From the NCBI GenBank assembly GCA_902783825.1, contig CACZSJ010000136.1:1-8375 (forward strand): DNA of 8,375 bases, in the 5' to 3' direction. The DNA comes from Oscillospiraceae bacterium (GTDB taxonomy: Bacteria; Bacillota; Clostridia; Oscillospirales; Oscillospiraceae). Made by a program: the position numbers and the translations under genes. The notes below the pieces were generated by a model that was not told the DNA's origin, searched no databases, and saw only the letters and a program-made list of their open reading frames with translations. Below, in pieces: positions 1 to 6,484 of this stretch (position 1 is the stretch's first letter; each line of letters begins with the position of its first letter).

Positions 1-1399
1 CATCCCCACCTACTCCATCACCCGGGACTTTGACTGGTCTCCCACGGAGAACAACAAGATGCTCTTCGAGATGACCGCCAAGTACGGCACCCCCTACTTC
101 TCCAACTACATCAACTCCGACATGGAACCCTCCGACGTGCGCTCCATGTGCTGCCGTCTGCGGCTGGATCTGCGGGAGCTGCGCAAAAAGTCCGGCGGCT
201 TCTTCGGCTCCGGCGAGAGCACCGGCTCCATCGGCGTGGTCACGCTGAACCTGCCGCGCCTGGCCTACCAGGCCAAGGACGAGGCGGACTTCTACGCCCG
301 CTTGGACAAGCTGATGGATCTGGCCGCCCGCTCGCTGAAAATTAAGCGCGACGTCATCACCCAGCTCCTGGACGCCGGTCTTTATCCCTACACCAAGCAC
401 TATCTGGGCGGCTTCAGCAATCACTTCTCCACCATCGGTCTTGTGGGCATGAATGAGGCCGGCCTCAACGCCAACTGGATTCGTTCGGACATGACCACCC
501 CCAAGTGCCAGGAATTCGCCAAGCAGGTTCTGGATCACATGCGGGAACGGCTCAGCGACTACCAGGAGATGTACGGCGATCTGTACAACCTGGAAGCGAC
601 TCCGGCGGAATCCACCGCCTTCCGCTTTGCCAAGCACGACGTGGAGGACTTCCCTGATATCGTCACCGCCGCGGAGCCCGGCGGCACCCCCTACTACACC
701 AACAGCTCCCACCTGCCGGTCAGCTACACCGAAGACGTGTTCGCCGCCCTGGACATCCAGGACGATCTGCAGACCCGCTACACCTCCGGCACCGTGTTCC
801 ACGCCTTCCTGGGCGAGAAGCTCCCCAGCTGGGGAGCGGCTGCCAACCTGGTGCGGAAGATTGCCGAGAATTATCGGCTGCCCTACTACACCATGTCTCC
901 CACCTACTCCGTTTGCCATACCCACGGCTACCTGACCGGCGAGCAGTTCACCTGCCCCCACTGCGGCAAGAACGCCGAGGTCTACAGCCGCATCACCGGT
1001 TACTACCGCCCGGTGCAGAACTGGAACGACGGTAAGGCCCAGGAATTCCGGGAGCGGAAGGAATACGACGTGGCCCACTCCCGGCTGACCCACAGCGGCC
1101 CGGTGGAAATTCCCCGTCCCGGCAGCGCCCAGGAGACGCCCGCGCAGCCCGCGTCTGACGCCCCGCTTTCGGGTCCCATTCTGTTCGCCACCCCCACCTG
1201 CCCCAACTGCCGCATCGCCTGCTCCTACATGGACAAGGCCGGCTTCCAATACGAGAAGCTGATGGCGGACGAGAACGCGGATCTGGCTGGGAAATACGGT
1301 GTGAAACAGGCGCCCACCCTGATCGTCCCCAAGGGCGATGGCTTCGAAAAAATCGCCGGCGCCGGCGCCATCAAGGCTTACGTGACCAACATCGCCTAA
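1..1399 (+). CDS. nrdD: Anaerobic (class III) ribonucleoside-triphosphate reductase, 3' part, with fused C-terminal redoxin domain
   Basis: The reading frame is open at the left edge, so the N-terminal part is missing; 465 codons are visible. The enzyme reduces ribonucleotides to deoxyribonucleotides without oxygen, using a glycyl radical installed by the activase NrdG. Seen here (visible-residue numbering): the NrdD core stretch FGSGESTGS; a Cys pair in MCCRL (50-51), probably on the active-site loop; a zinc site with Cys305, Cys318 and Cys321 (C-HTHG then CPHC); and the glycyl-radical motif RITGYYRP with Gly333, followed by the NWNDGK/EFRERKEY tail. After a Pro/Ala/Ser-rich linker (about 358-388) comes an extra domain of about 75 residues with CPNC (Cys400, Cys403) and a cis-Pro-type QAPTLIV segment, as in NrdH/glutaredoxin. 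The family normally ends soon after the glycyl-radical loop. No nrdG follows; a thioredoxin reductase gene does. The nrdD call is very secure; redoxin function of the tail is an inference from motif and size. Confidence 0.96.
   Translation, partial: IPTYSITRDFDWSPTENNKMLFEMTAKYGTPYFSNYINSDMEPSDVRSMCCRLRLDLRELRKKSGGFFGSGESTGSIGVVTLNLPRLAYQAKDEADFYARLDKLMDLAARSLKIKRDVITQLLDAGLYPYTKHYLGGFSNHFSTIGLVGMNEAGLNANWIRSDMTTPKCQEFAKQVLDHMRERLSDYQEMYGDLYNLEATPAESTAFRFAKHDVEDFPDIVTAAEPGGTPYYTNSSHLPVSYTEDVFAALDIQDDLQTRYTSGTVFHAFLGEKLPSWGAAANLVRKIAENYRLPYYTMSPTYSVCHTHGYLTGEQFTCPHCGKNAEVYSRITGYYRPVQNWNDGKAQEFRERKEYDVAHSRLTHSGPVEIPRPGSAQETPAQPASDAPLSGPILFATPTCPNCRIACSYMDKAGFQYEKLMADENADLAGKYGVKQAPTLIVPKGDGFEKIAGAGAIKAYVTNIA
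1152..1396 (+). other. Glutaredoxin/NrdH-like domain fused to the NrdD C-terminus
   Basis: This is the part of the nrdD reading frame beyond the glycyl-radical tail, plus the end of its linker. The segment ILFATPTCPNCR is a beta strand leading into a redox-active CPNC turn (codons at 1199-1210). It is followed by a helix (IACSYMDKAG), a short strand, and KYGVKQAPTLIV, which has the cis-proline loop of thioredoxin-fold proteins. The size, near 75 residues, fits NrdH and small glutaredoxins better than full thioredoxin. Its expected role is to re-reduce the active-site disulfide formed at each turnover. There is no stop or frameshift between core and tail, so this is a true in-frame fusion. Confidence 0.85.
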
Positions 1400-1425
1400 G
1401 CCGGGCCGAGCCCCCTCAAAAATCA

Positions 1426-1452
1426 AACAAGCCCGACTGGTTCGGGCTTGTT
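1426..1452 (+). terminator. Hairpin between nrdD and trxB (weak terminator or attenuator)
   Basis: A perfect 11-base-pair stem (1426-1436 with 1442-1452) encloses a 5-base loop. It starts 27 bases after the nrdD stop and ends 8 bases before the trxB ribosome binding site. The stem is not followed by a run of T (next bases GCTTATC), so full termination is doubtful; partial termination or mRNA 3'-end protection is more likely. No clear separate promoter for trxB is visible in the 74-base gap, which suggests some transcription passes through. Confidence 0.55.
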
Positions 1453-1473
1453 GCTTATCAAGGAGAAAACAGT

Positions 1474-2379
1474 ATGTACGATATCCTCGTCATCGGCGGC
1501 GGCCCCGCCGGTCTTACCGCCGCCACCTATGCCCGGCGGGCAGGCAAATCCGTTCTGATTTTGGAGAAGAACGCCTTTGGCGGGCAAATCACCTGGTCGC
1601 CCAAAGTGGAGAATTTCCCCGGTTTTCTGTCCATCGCCGGGGCGGAATTGGGAGACCGGCTTCTGGAACAGGCCATGGAGCAGGGCGCGGAAGTGGAGCT
1701 GGATACGGTCACCGGCCTGCAGGCGGAGGGCGCTTGCTTCACCGCCGCGACCGAATTCGGCGGCACTTTTCAGGGGCGCACTGCCATCCTGGCCACCGGC
1801 GCCCGGCCCCGCGCGCTGGGGCTTGCCCGGGAAGAAGAGCTGGTAGGCAGCGGAATCTGCTACTGTGCCGTCTGCGACGGCGCCTTCTACAAGGGCCGGG
1901 ATGTGGCCGTCAGCGGCGGAGGCAACAGCGCCCTGCAGGACGCCATGCTGCTCAGTGAAAGCTGCCGCAAGGTCTGGCTCATCCATCGGCGCGACAGCTT
2001 CCGGGGAGAAGCCAAGCTGGTGGAGGCCCTGAAAGCGCGGGAAAATGTGGAGTTTCTGCTCAACGCCCGCATCACCCAGTTGCTGGGTCAGGAGGCCTTA
2101 AGCGGCATTCTGGTGGAACAGCAGGGCCAGAGCCGCCAACTGGAGATCGAGGGGCTGTTCGTGGCCATCGGCCATCAGCCGGATCACGAGGCCTTCGCAT
2201 CTCTGCTGAAGCTGGATCCGGGCGGCTACGCCGACGCAGGCGAAGATTGCCTGAGCCCTACCCCCGGCCTCTTCGTTGCCGGGGACTGCCGGGCAAAAAG
2301 CGTCCGACAGCTGACCACTGCCGTGGCAGACGGCGCCGTGGCCGCCCTGGCCGCCTGCCGCTATCTGGACAGCCTCTGA
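1474..2379 (+). CDS. trxB: Thioredoxin reductase-like NAD(P)H:disulfide flavoprotein
   Basis: A 301-residue FAD enzyme that passes electrons from NADPH to the disulfide of a thioredoxin or redoxin partner in the cytoplasm. Domains in order: an N-terminal FAD-binding GGGPAG (residues 8-13); the redox-active CAVC (Cys131, Cys134), inserted in the NADPH domain as in low-molecular-weight thioredoxin reductases; the NADPH-binding GGGNSA (148-153); HRRD (171-174), whose arginines are known in this family to bind the 2'-phosphate of NADPH; and the C-terminal FAD motif AGDC followed by RQLTTAVADGAVAA. Length is normal for TrxB (about 300-320). The ATG start has an AAGGAG ribosome binding site at 1460-1465 with good spacing. 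It sits between nrdD with a fused redoxin and an MBL hydrolase on the same strand, so its natural partner may be the NrdD tail rather than a free thioredoxin. The family call is secure; partner choice is inferred. Confidence 0.93.
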   Translation: MYDILVIGGGPAGLTAATYARRAGKSVLILEKNAFGGQITWSPKVENFPGFLSIAGAELGDRLLEQAMEQGAEVELDTVTGLQAEGACFTAATEFGGTFQGRTAILATGARPRALGLAREEELVGSGICYCAVCDGAFYKGRDVAVSGGGNSALQDAMLLSESCRKVWLIHRRDSFRGEAKLVEALKARENVEFLLNARITQLLGQEALSGILVEQQGQSRQLEIEGLFVAIGHQPDHEAFASLLKLDPGGYADAGEDCLSPTPGLFVAGDCRAKSVRQLTTAVADGAVAALAACRYLDSL

Positions 2380-2386
2380 TCGTCCA

Positions 2387-3394
2387 ATGGCTAAGGTCTC
2401 CACCGCAGAGCCGATCAGGCTGGAAGAAGATCTTTTCACATTCCCCATCCCCCTGCCCAACAATCCTCTGAAATGGCTCAATTGCTATGTGCTGCGCGGC
2501 GGGCCGGGAGAACGGAACCTCCTGGTCGATACCGGCTTTTATCGACCGGAATGTATCGCGGCGCTGGAAGAAGGGCTCCGGCAGCTGTCCCTGAAGCCGG
2601 AAGACACCGACGTGTTTCTCAGCCACCTGCACTCCGACCACGCAGGCAACGCCCGTTACCTGCAAGACCGGGGATGCCGGATTCTGATGGGCGCCAGGGA
2701 TTATGCCATCATCTCCCTGCCCAGCCATAACCGCTGGGCTCGCTCAGGGCAGCACGTGCTCCGAGAGGGGATGCCCCTGCGTCAGTTGGAGCGGATGCGG
2801 CAGGAAAACCGGGAGGTTTCCGTTACCTCCGGCGATTTTGAGGCAGTTCAACTGCAAGACGGCGATCTGCTCCGCGTCGCCGGGCGGGAGCTTCTCTGTG
2901 TTCTGACGCCGGGCCACACGCCGGGGCACATGTGCCTGTATGACCGGCAAGGTGAAACCATGTTCCTGGGGGATCACGTTCTCTTTGACATCTCCCCCAA
3001 CATCACCTTCTGGATGGACGTGGCCGATCCCCTGGGCGACTACCTGGACAGTCTCCGGGCCATGCTGCGTTTTCCCGTCCGCCTCGCCCTGCCCGGTCAT
3101 CGAACGCTGCCCCAAATCCCGATAGAGGAACGGATTGTTCAACTGCTGCATCATCATCAATGGCGGCTGGAAAACATGCTGCAGGTGCTGGCAGAAGAAC
3201 CGGGCCTCACCGCTTATGAGCTGGCCGGCCGGATGCGCTGGCGCATCCACGCCAAAAGCTGGGAAACCTTTCCCCCGGGGCAGCAGTATTTCGCGCTGGG
3301 TGAGACCCTCTCGCACCTGGATCATCTCCTGCTCCAGGGCAAGCTCCGCCGGACAGAGGAGCCGGAATGTCCGCCCCGTTATTCCCTTCTATAA
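2387..3394 (+). CDS. MBL-fold (metallo-beta-lactamase superfamily) metallohydrolase with probable C-terminal winged helix
   Basis: A 335-residue soluble hydrolase. Metal-binding residues of the superfamily are all present: HLHSDH (His80, His82, Asp84, His85), GHTPGH (His177), LGDH (Asp196) and PGH (His238), so it should bind two metal ions and be active. The last 80 or so residues, after the hydrolase core (RIVQLLHHH...), form a helical region with LTAYELAGRM and LSHLDHLLLQGKLRR. This resembles the winged-helix tail found behind many MBL hydrolases. The substrate cannot be told from sequence; relatives act on thioesters, lactones and phosphodiesters. The gene starts 7 bases after the trxB stop with no recognisable ribosome binding site, which suggests translation by reinitiation from trxB. 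A link to redox or nucleotide metabolism rests only on operon position. Confidence 0.88.
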   Translation: MAKVSTAEPIRLEEDLFTFPIPLPNNPLKWLNCYVLRGGPGERNLLVDTGFYRPECIAALEEGLRQLSLKPEDTDVFLSHLHSDHAGNARYLQDRGCRILMGARDYAIISLPSHNRWARSGQHVLREGMPLRQLERMRQENREVSVTSGDFEAVQLQDGDLLRVAGRELLCVLTPGHTPGHMCLYDRQGETMFLGDHVLFDISPNITFWMDVADPLGDYLDSLRAMLRFPVRLALPGHRTLPQIPIEERIVQLLHHHQWRLENMLQVLAEEPGLTAYELAGRMRWRIHAKSWETFPPGQQYFALGETLSHLDHLLLQGKLRRTEEPECPPRYSLL

Positions 3395-3399
3395 TCCAA

Positions 3400-3439
3400 C
3401 GAGACGGCGATCCCAAAGAGATCGCCGTCTCGCTTTTTT
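3400..3439 (+). terminator. Rho-independent terminator after the MBL hydrolase gene
   Basis: A perfect 13-base-pair stem (3400-3412 with 3420-3432) with a 7-base loop is followed by C and six T (3434-3439). It lies 5 bases after the stop codon and ends the plus-strand block. The T run touches the stop codon of the convergent mnmA gene. Read on the minus strand the stem is followed only by TTGGATTATAG, so it may stop mnmA transcription less well. Confidence 0.93.
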
Positions 3440-4440
3440 CATGTCTGAATGATGAATCCGCCGCCCAGCAGCCGCTCTCCGTCATAGAGCACCGCAGACT
3501 GGCCGGCCGCCGGCGCACGCACCGGCTCGTCACAGCGGATCGTGACCCATTCGCCCTCCTGCTGCGCGGTGCAGCGGGGATTTTCCCATTTGGTGTGCCT
3601 CACCCGCACGCTGGCCTGGATCGGCTCGGTGGGCGGGTCAATCAGCCAGTTGAACTCCCGGGCGCTGATCCGGGTCTGGAACAGCTCTTCCCACAGCGCC
3701 AGCTCCACCGTGTTGTGCGCCGCGTCAATTCGGGAGACATAGACCTTGCGCCCCTCCAGCAGTCCCGGCCGCCTCTGTCCGACTGTATAGCGGCAGATTC
3801 CCTCATGCTGCCCGATCACCTGTCCGTGAAACACAAAGTCCCCCGGTCCGGGTAGCTCCGTGCGCCGTCCCAGCCAGGCATGGTAGTCTTTGTCCGGGAT
3901 AAAGCAGATTTCCATGCTGTCCGGCTTGTGCGCTACCGGCAGTCCCATCTTCTCCGCCAAGGTGCGAACCTGCTTTTTCTCATAGCCGCCCAGGGGCAGC
4001 AAAAGCCGCTCCACCTGTCGTCGATTCAGTCGACAAAGCATATAACTCTGGTCGTTGGCCGGATGGCCCTTGAACAGGGCGCCGCCTTCTGTGCGGGCGT
4101 AGTGACCGGTGGCGATATAGTCCGCGTCCATGGCCTCCGCCGTCTCCATCAGCGCCTTGAACTTTACACTGGGATTACAGAGAATGCAGGGATTGGGCGT
4201 CTCTCCCCGGAGATAGCTTTCGGTAAAGGGTCGACAGACCTTCTCTTCCAGCTCCCGCTTCACATCCCGGATTTCCAGGGGAATACCCAGGGACTCCGCC
4301 GTACGCTGGGCTTCGTCGCGGGCTTCTGTTCCCGCGTTGTCCAAATACAGGCCTGACACCTCCAGCCCCTGCCGCCGAAGCAGCATCGCCGTCACTGCGG
4401 AATCCACCCCGCCTGAAAGGCCCACAATCACTTTCTTCAT
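3439..4440 (-). CDS. mnmA: tRNA-specific 2-thiouridylase MnmA (compact form)
   Basis: Puts sulfur on C2 of the wobble uridine U34 in tRNAs for Lys, Glu and Gln, using ATP to adenylate the base and a persulfide as sulfur donor. Seen: PP-loop SGGVDS (residues 9-14); TPNPCILCN, where Cys88 aligns with the catalytic Cys of the family; TGHYAR; QSYMLCRL; the second catalytic Cys179 in DSMEICFI; and TVGQRRPGL and PGQSAVLYDG of the C-terminal barrel. At 333 residues it is shorter than E. coli MnmA (368): the segment after the PP-loop domain's second strand (around residues 31-45), where the family usually has MKNW and an acidic loop, is much reduced. An extra Cys85 sits three residues before the catalytic one. 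The ATG lies 8 bases from a GGAG at 4449-4452 and overlaps the mnmG stop as ATGA, so translation is coupled. A divergent paralogue with altered specificity is possible. Confidence 0.93.
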   Translation of the reverse strand: MKKVIVGLSGGVDSAVTAMLLRRQGLEVSGLYLDNAGTEARDEAQRTAESLGIPLEIRDVKRELEEKVCRPFTESYLRGETPNPCILCNPSVKFKALMETAEAMDADYIATGHYARTEGGALFKGHPANDQSYMLCRLNRRQVERLLLPLGGYEKKQVRTLAEKMGLPVAHKPDSMEICFIPDKDYHAWLGRRTELPGPGDFVFHGQVIGQHEGICRYTVGQRRPGLLEGRKVYVSRIDAAHNTVELALWEELFQTRISAREFNWLIDPPTEPIQASVRVRHTKWENPRCTAQQEGEWVTIRCDEPVRAPAAGQSAVLYDGERLLGGGFIIQT

Positions 4441-6314
4441 GCCTTGCTCTCCATATAAATCATCAGCACAGACAAATCCGCCGGCGAGACACCGGAGATT
4501 CGGCTGGCCTGGCCGAAGCTGGCCGGACGGATCTTTTTGAGCTTCTCCCGGGCTTCCAAGCGCAGGCCGCCGATCTGATCATAGTCCAGATCTGTCGGCA
4601 GCGCTCGCTCCTCCATGCGGGTGAACTCTTCCACCTGCCGCAGCTGGCGGCGAATATAGCCATCGTATTTCAGGCGAATCTCCACCTGCCGGGTCACAGC
4701 CCCGGTCAGCGGCGGCCTGGCCGGGTCAAAGGGCGCCGTGTCTTCGTAGCTGACCTGCGGCCGCCGAATCAGATCTGCCAGCGACACGCCGCTGCTCACC
4801 TCCGCCGTTTCCCGCTGTGCCAGCATAGCGTTGAGCGCCTGGCTGGGCGGGATATGGCAGCGCTCCAGGCGCTTCTGCTCCTCTTCCACCGCGGCATACT
4901 TGTCCAGTACCGCCTGGTGCCTCTCCGGACTTACCAGCCCGATGCGCAGTCCAATGGCGCTCAACCGTTCATCGGCATTGTCCTGCCGGTGCAAGAGCCG
5001 ATACTCGCTGCGGGAGGTCATCATCCGATAGGGCTCCTCCGTCCCCTTGGTCACCAGATCGTCGATCAGCGTTCCGATGTAGCCGTCGCTGCGCCGCAGG
5101 ATCAACGCCTCCTGACCCCGGAGCTTTCTCGCCGCGTTCACGCCGGCCAGCAGCCCCTGCACCGCCGCCTCCTCATAGCCGGAGGAGCCGTTGAACTGTC
5201 CCGCGCCGTAGAGCCCCGAAATCTTCTTGCACTCCAGGGTGGGCAGCAGCTCTGTAGGATCGATGCAGTCGTATTCTATGGCATAGGCGCAGCGGGTCAT
5301 TTCCGCGTGCTCCAGCCCTGGAATCGTGTGCAGCATTTCAAGCTGTACCTCCTCCGGCATGGAGGAAGAAAAGCCCTGAATGTACAGCTCCTCCGTATTT
5401 AAGCCCATGGGCTCTACAAAGAGCTGATGTCGGGGCTTGTCCGCAAAGGTCATCACCTTGGTTTCGATGCTGGGGCAATAGCGTGGTCCCACCCCTTCGA
5501 TAACACCGGCATAAATGGGACTGCGGTCCAGGTGCCGCCGGATGATCTCGTGGGTCTTTTGGTTGGTATAAGTCAGATAGCAGACAGCCCGATTCTCCGG
5601 CGGGAAGGGAGTGGAAAAGGAAAAGGCTTCCGGCTCCGCGTCTCCCTCCTGCAGTTCCATCTGCGAGAAATCCACCGTTCGGGCATTGACCCGGGGCGGC
5701 GTTCCGGTTTTGAAGCGGCGCATCCGCAGGCCAAGGGCGCGCAAGCGTTCCGCCAGCGGCAGCGCCGCCGCCAGCCCGTCCGGCCCGGAGCTGCGCAGCA
5801 CCTCTCCTACGATGGTGCGTGCATCCAGGTAGGTACCAGACGCCAGGATCACCGCCCGGCAGCGATAGGTGGCGCCTGTCTGGGTAGTGACAGAGCAAAC
5901 CTGCCCATTCTCCACCCCGATATCCACCACCTCTGCCTGCTTGAGCCGCAGACCTTCCTGCCGCTCCAGGGTCTGTTTCATGATCTCCTGATAGCGGCGC
6001 CGATCCGCCTGGGCACGCAGGGAATGCACCGCCGGTCCCTTGCCCCGGTTGAGCATCCGATACTGGATACAGGCCAGATCCGCCGCGCGGGCCATCTCGC
6101 CGCCCAGCGCGTCCAGCTCCCGCACCAGATGGCCCTTGCCCGTGCCTCCGATAGCCGGATTGCAGGGCATATTGCCCACGCTGTCCAGGTTGATGGCAAA
6201 GCACACGGTGTCCATCCCCAGGCGGGCGCAAGCCAGCGCCGCTTCGATCCCCGCATGCCCGGCGCCAACTACTGCAATATCGCATTTTCCTGCATCGTAT
6301 CGTATCACGTTCAT
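4437..6314 (-). CDS. mnmG: tRNA uridine-5-carboxymethylaminomethyl modification enzyme MnmG (GidA)
   Basis: An FAD enzyme which, with the GTPase MnmE, builds the (carboxymethyl)aminomethyl group on C5 of U34 using methylene-tetrahydrofolate and glycine or ammonium. From the ATG it is 625 residues, close to E. coli MnmG (629). Seen: FAD-binding GAGHAG (17-22); MPCNPAIGGTGKGHLVRE with Cys51; LNRGKGPAVHSLRAQADR; RFKTGTPPR; RYCPSIETKV with Cys280, the second conserved Cys; FVEPMGL; and the tRNA/MnmE-binding tail ending QASRISGVSPADLSVL. Start choice: a TTG at 6332 would extend it by six residues but lies only about 5 bases from the predicted transcription start. ATG 6314 is preferred, though its GGGAG is only 3 bases away, and GTG 6308 (9-base spacing) is possible. 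mnmE is not next to it here; mnmA follows in a 4-base overlap. Confidence 0.96.
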   Translation of the reverse strand: MNVIRYDAGKCDIAVVGAGHAGIEAALACARLGMDTVCFAINLDSVGNMPCNPAIGGTGKGHLVRELDALGGEMARAADLACIQYRMLNRGKGPAVHSLRAQADRRRYQEIMKQTLERQEGLRLKQAEVVDIGVENGQVCSVTTQTGATYRCRAVILASGTYLDARTIVGEVLRSSGPDGLAAALPLAERLRALGLRMRRFKTGTPPRVNARTVDFSQMELQEGDAEPEAFSFSTPFPPENRAVCYLTYTNQKTHEIIRRHLDRSPIYAGVIEGVGPRYCPSIETKVMTFADKPRHQLFVEPMGLNTEELYIQGFSSSMPEEVQLEMLHTIPGLEHAEMTRCAYAIEYDCIDPTELLPTLECKKISGLYGAGQFNGSSGYEEAAVQGLLAGVNAARKLRGQEALILRRSDGYIGTLIDDLVTKGTEEPYRMMTSRSEYRLLHRQDNADERLSAIGLRIGLVSPERHQAVLDKYAAVEEEQKRLERCHIPPSQALNAMLAQRETAEVSSGVSLADLIRRPQVSYEDTAPFDPARPPLTGAVTRQVEIRLKYDGYIRRQLRQVEEFTRMEERALPTDLDYDQIGGLRLEAREKLKKIRPASFGQASRISGVSPADLSVLMIYMESKA

Positions 6315-6317
6315 CTG

Positions 6318-6322
6318 CTCCC
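6318..6322 (-). promoter_or_regulatory. Ribosome binding site of mnmG, spacing ambiguous
   Basis: GGGAG on the minus strand lies 3 bases before ATG (6314) and 9 bases before an in-frame GTG (6308). The ATG spacing is unusually short and the GTG spacing is good, so the true start may be two residues downstream. The TTG at 6332 has no such site. Confidence 0.5.
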
Positions 6323-6343
6323 GCTGTTGCAAGTTTTTCTTTG

Positions 6344-6372
6344 ATTATAGCAGAAGCGTCGCGCCGTGGAAA
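6344..6372 (-). promoter_or_regulatory. Sigma-A promoter of mnmG-mnmA
   Basis: On the minus strand there is a perfect -10 TATAAT (6349 down to 6344), preceded by 17 bases and a weaker -35 TTTCCA (6372 down to 6367; four of six consensus bases). Transcription would start near 6337, giving a leader of about 20 bases before ATG 6314. Confidence 0.7.
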
Positions 6373-6404
6373 GGCTTCCGGCGAAAAACGGTAAAACTTT
6401 TTTC

Positions 6405-6433
6405 TTGACCCGGAAGTCGAAAACGCATATAAT
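6405..6433 (+). promoter_or_regulatory. Sigma-A promoter of the surface protein gene
   Basis: TTGACC (6405-6410) and TATAAT (6428-6433) are separated by exactly 17 bases, so 11 of 12 positions match consensus. An A/T-rich stretch just upstream (AAAACTTTTTTC, from 6393) could act as an UP element. The start point would be near 6440, giving a leader of about 45 bases with the ribosome binding site at its end. The promoter is divergent from that of mnmG, with the two -35 boxes about 32 bases apart. Confidence 0.85.
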
Positions 6434-6467
6434 TTAGTGGAGTATTGTATGCTCCCTTGACACTATC

Positions 6468-6476
6468 AGGAGGTGA
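6468..6476 (+). promoter_or_regulatory. Strong ribosome binding site that fixes the surface protein start
   Basis: AGGAGGTGA is near-fully complementary to the 16S rRNA 3' end and lies 8 bases before ATG 6485. The in-frame GTG at 6473 lies inside this site and so is not the start. Confidence 0.9.
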
Positions 6477-6484
6477 GGACTGTT

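Noticed and set aside
1358..1369. 12-base perfect palindrome GGCGCCGGCGCC
   Set aside because: It lies in codons for an Ala/Gly run of the redoxin domain and is expected by chance in GC-rich coding DNA.
3367..4356. Plus-strand open frames of 162 and 158 codons
   Set aside because: Both are antisense to mnmA, with no ribosome binding site and no recognisable motif.
6315..6332. TTG start for mnmG, six residues longer
   Set aside because: It has no ribosome binding site and lies only about 5 bases downstream of the predicted transcription start.
5427..6344. 305-codon open frame on the plus strand
   Set aside because: It is wholly antisense to mnmG, whose motifs are unmistakable. The translation has no recognisable domain; it is a by-product of GC-rich codon use.
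6449..6460. Tiny upstream open frame (Met-Leu-Pro-stop) in the surface gene leader
   Set aside because: It has no ribosome binding site, and three codons are too few to support a call.
6473..6484. GTG start for the surface protein
   Set aside because: The GTG lies inside the AGGAGGTGA ribosome binding site; ATG 6485 has ideal spacing.
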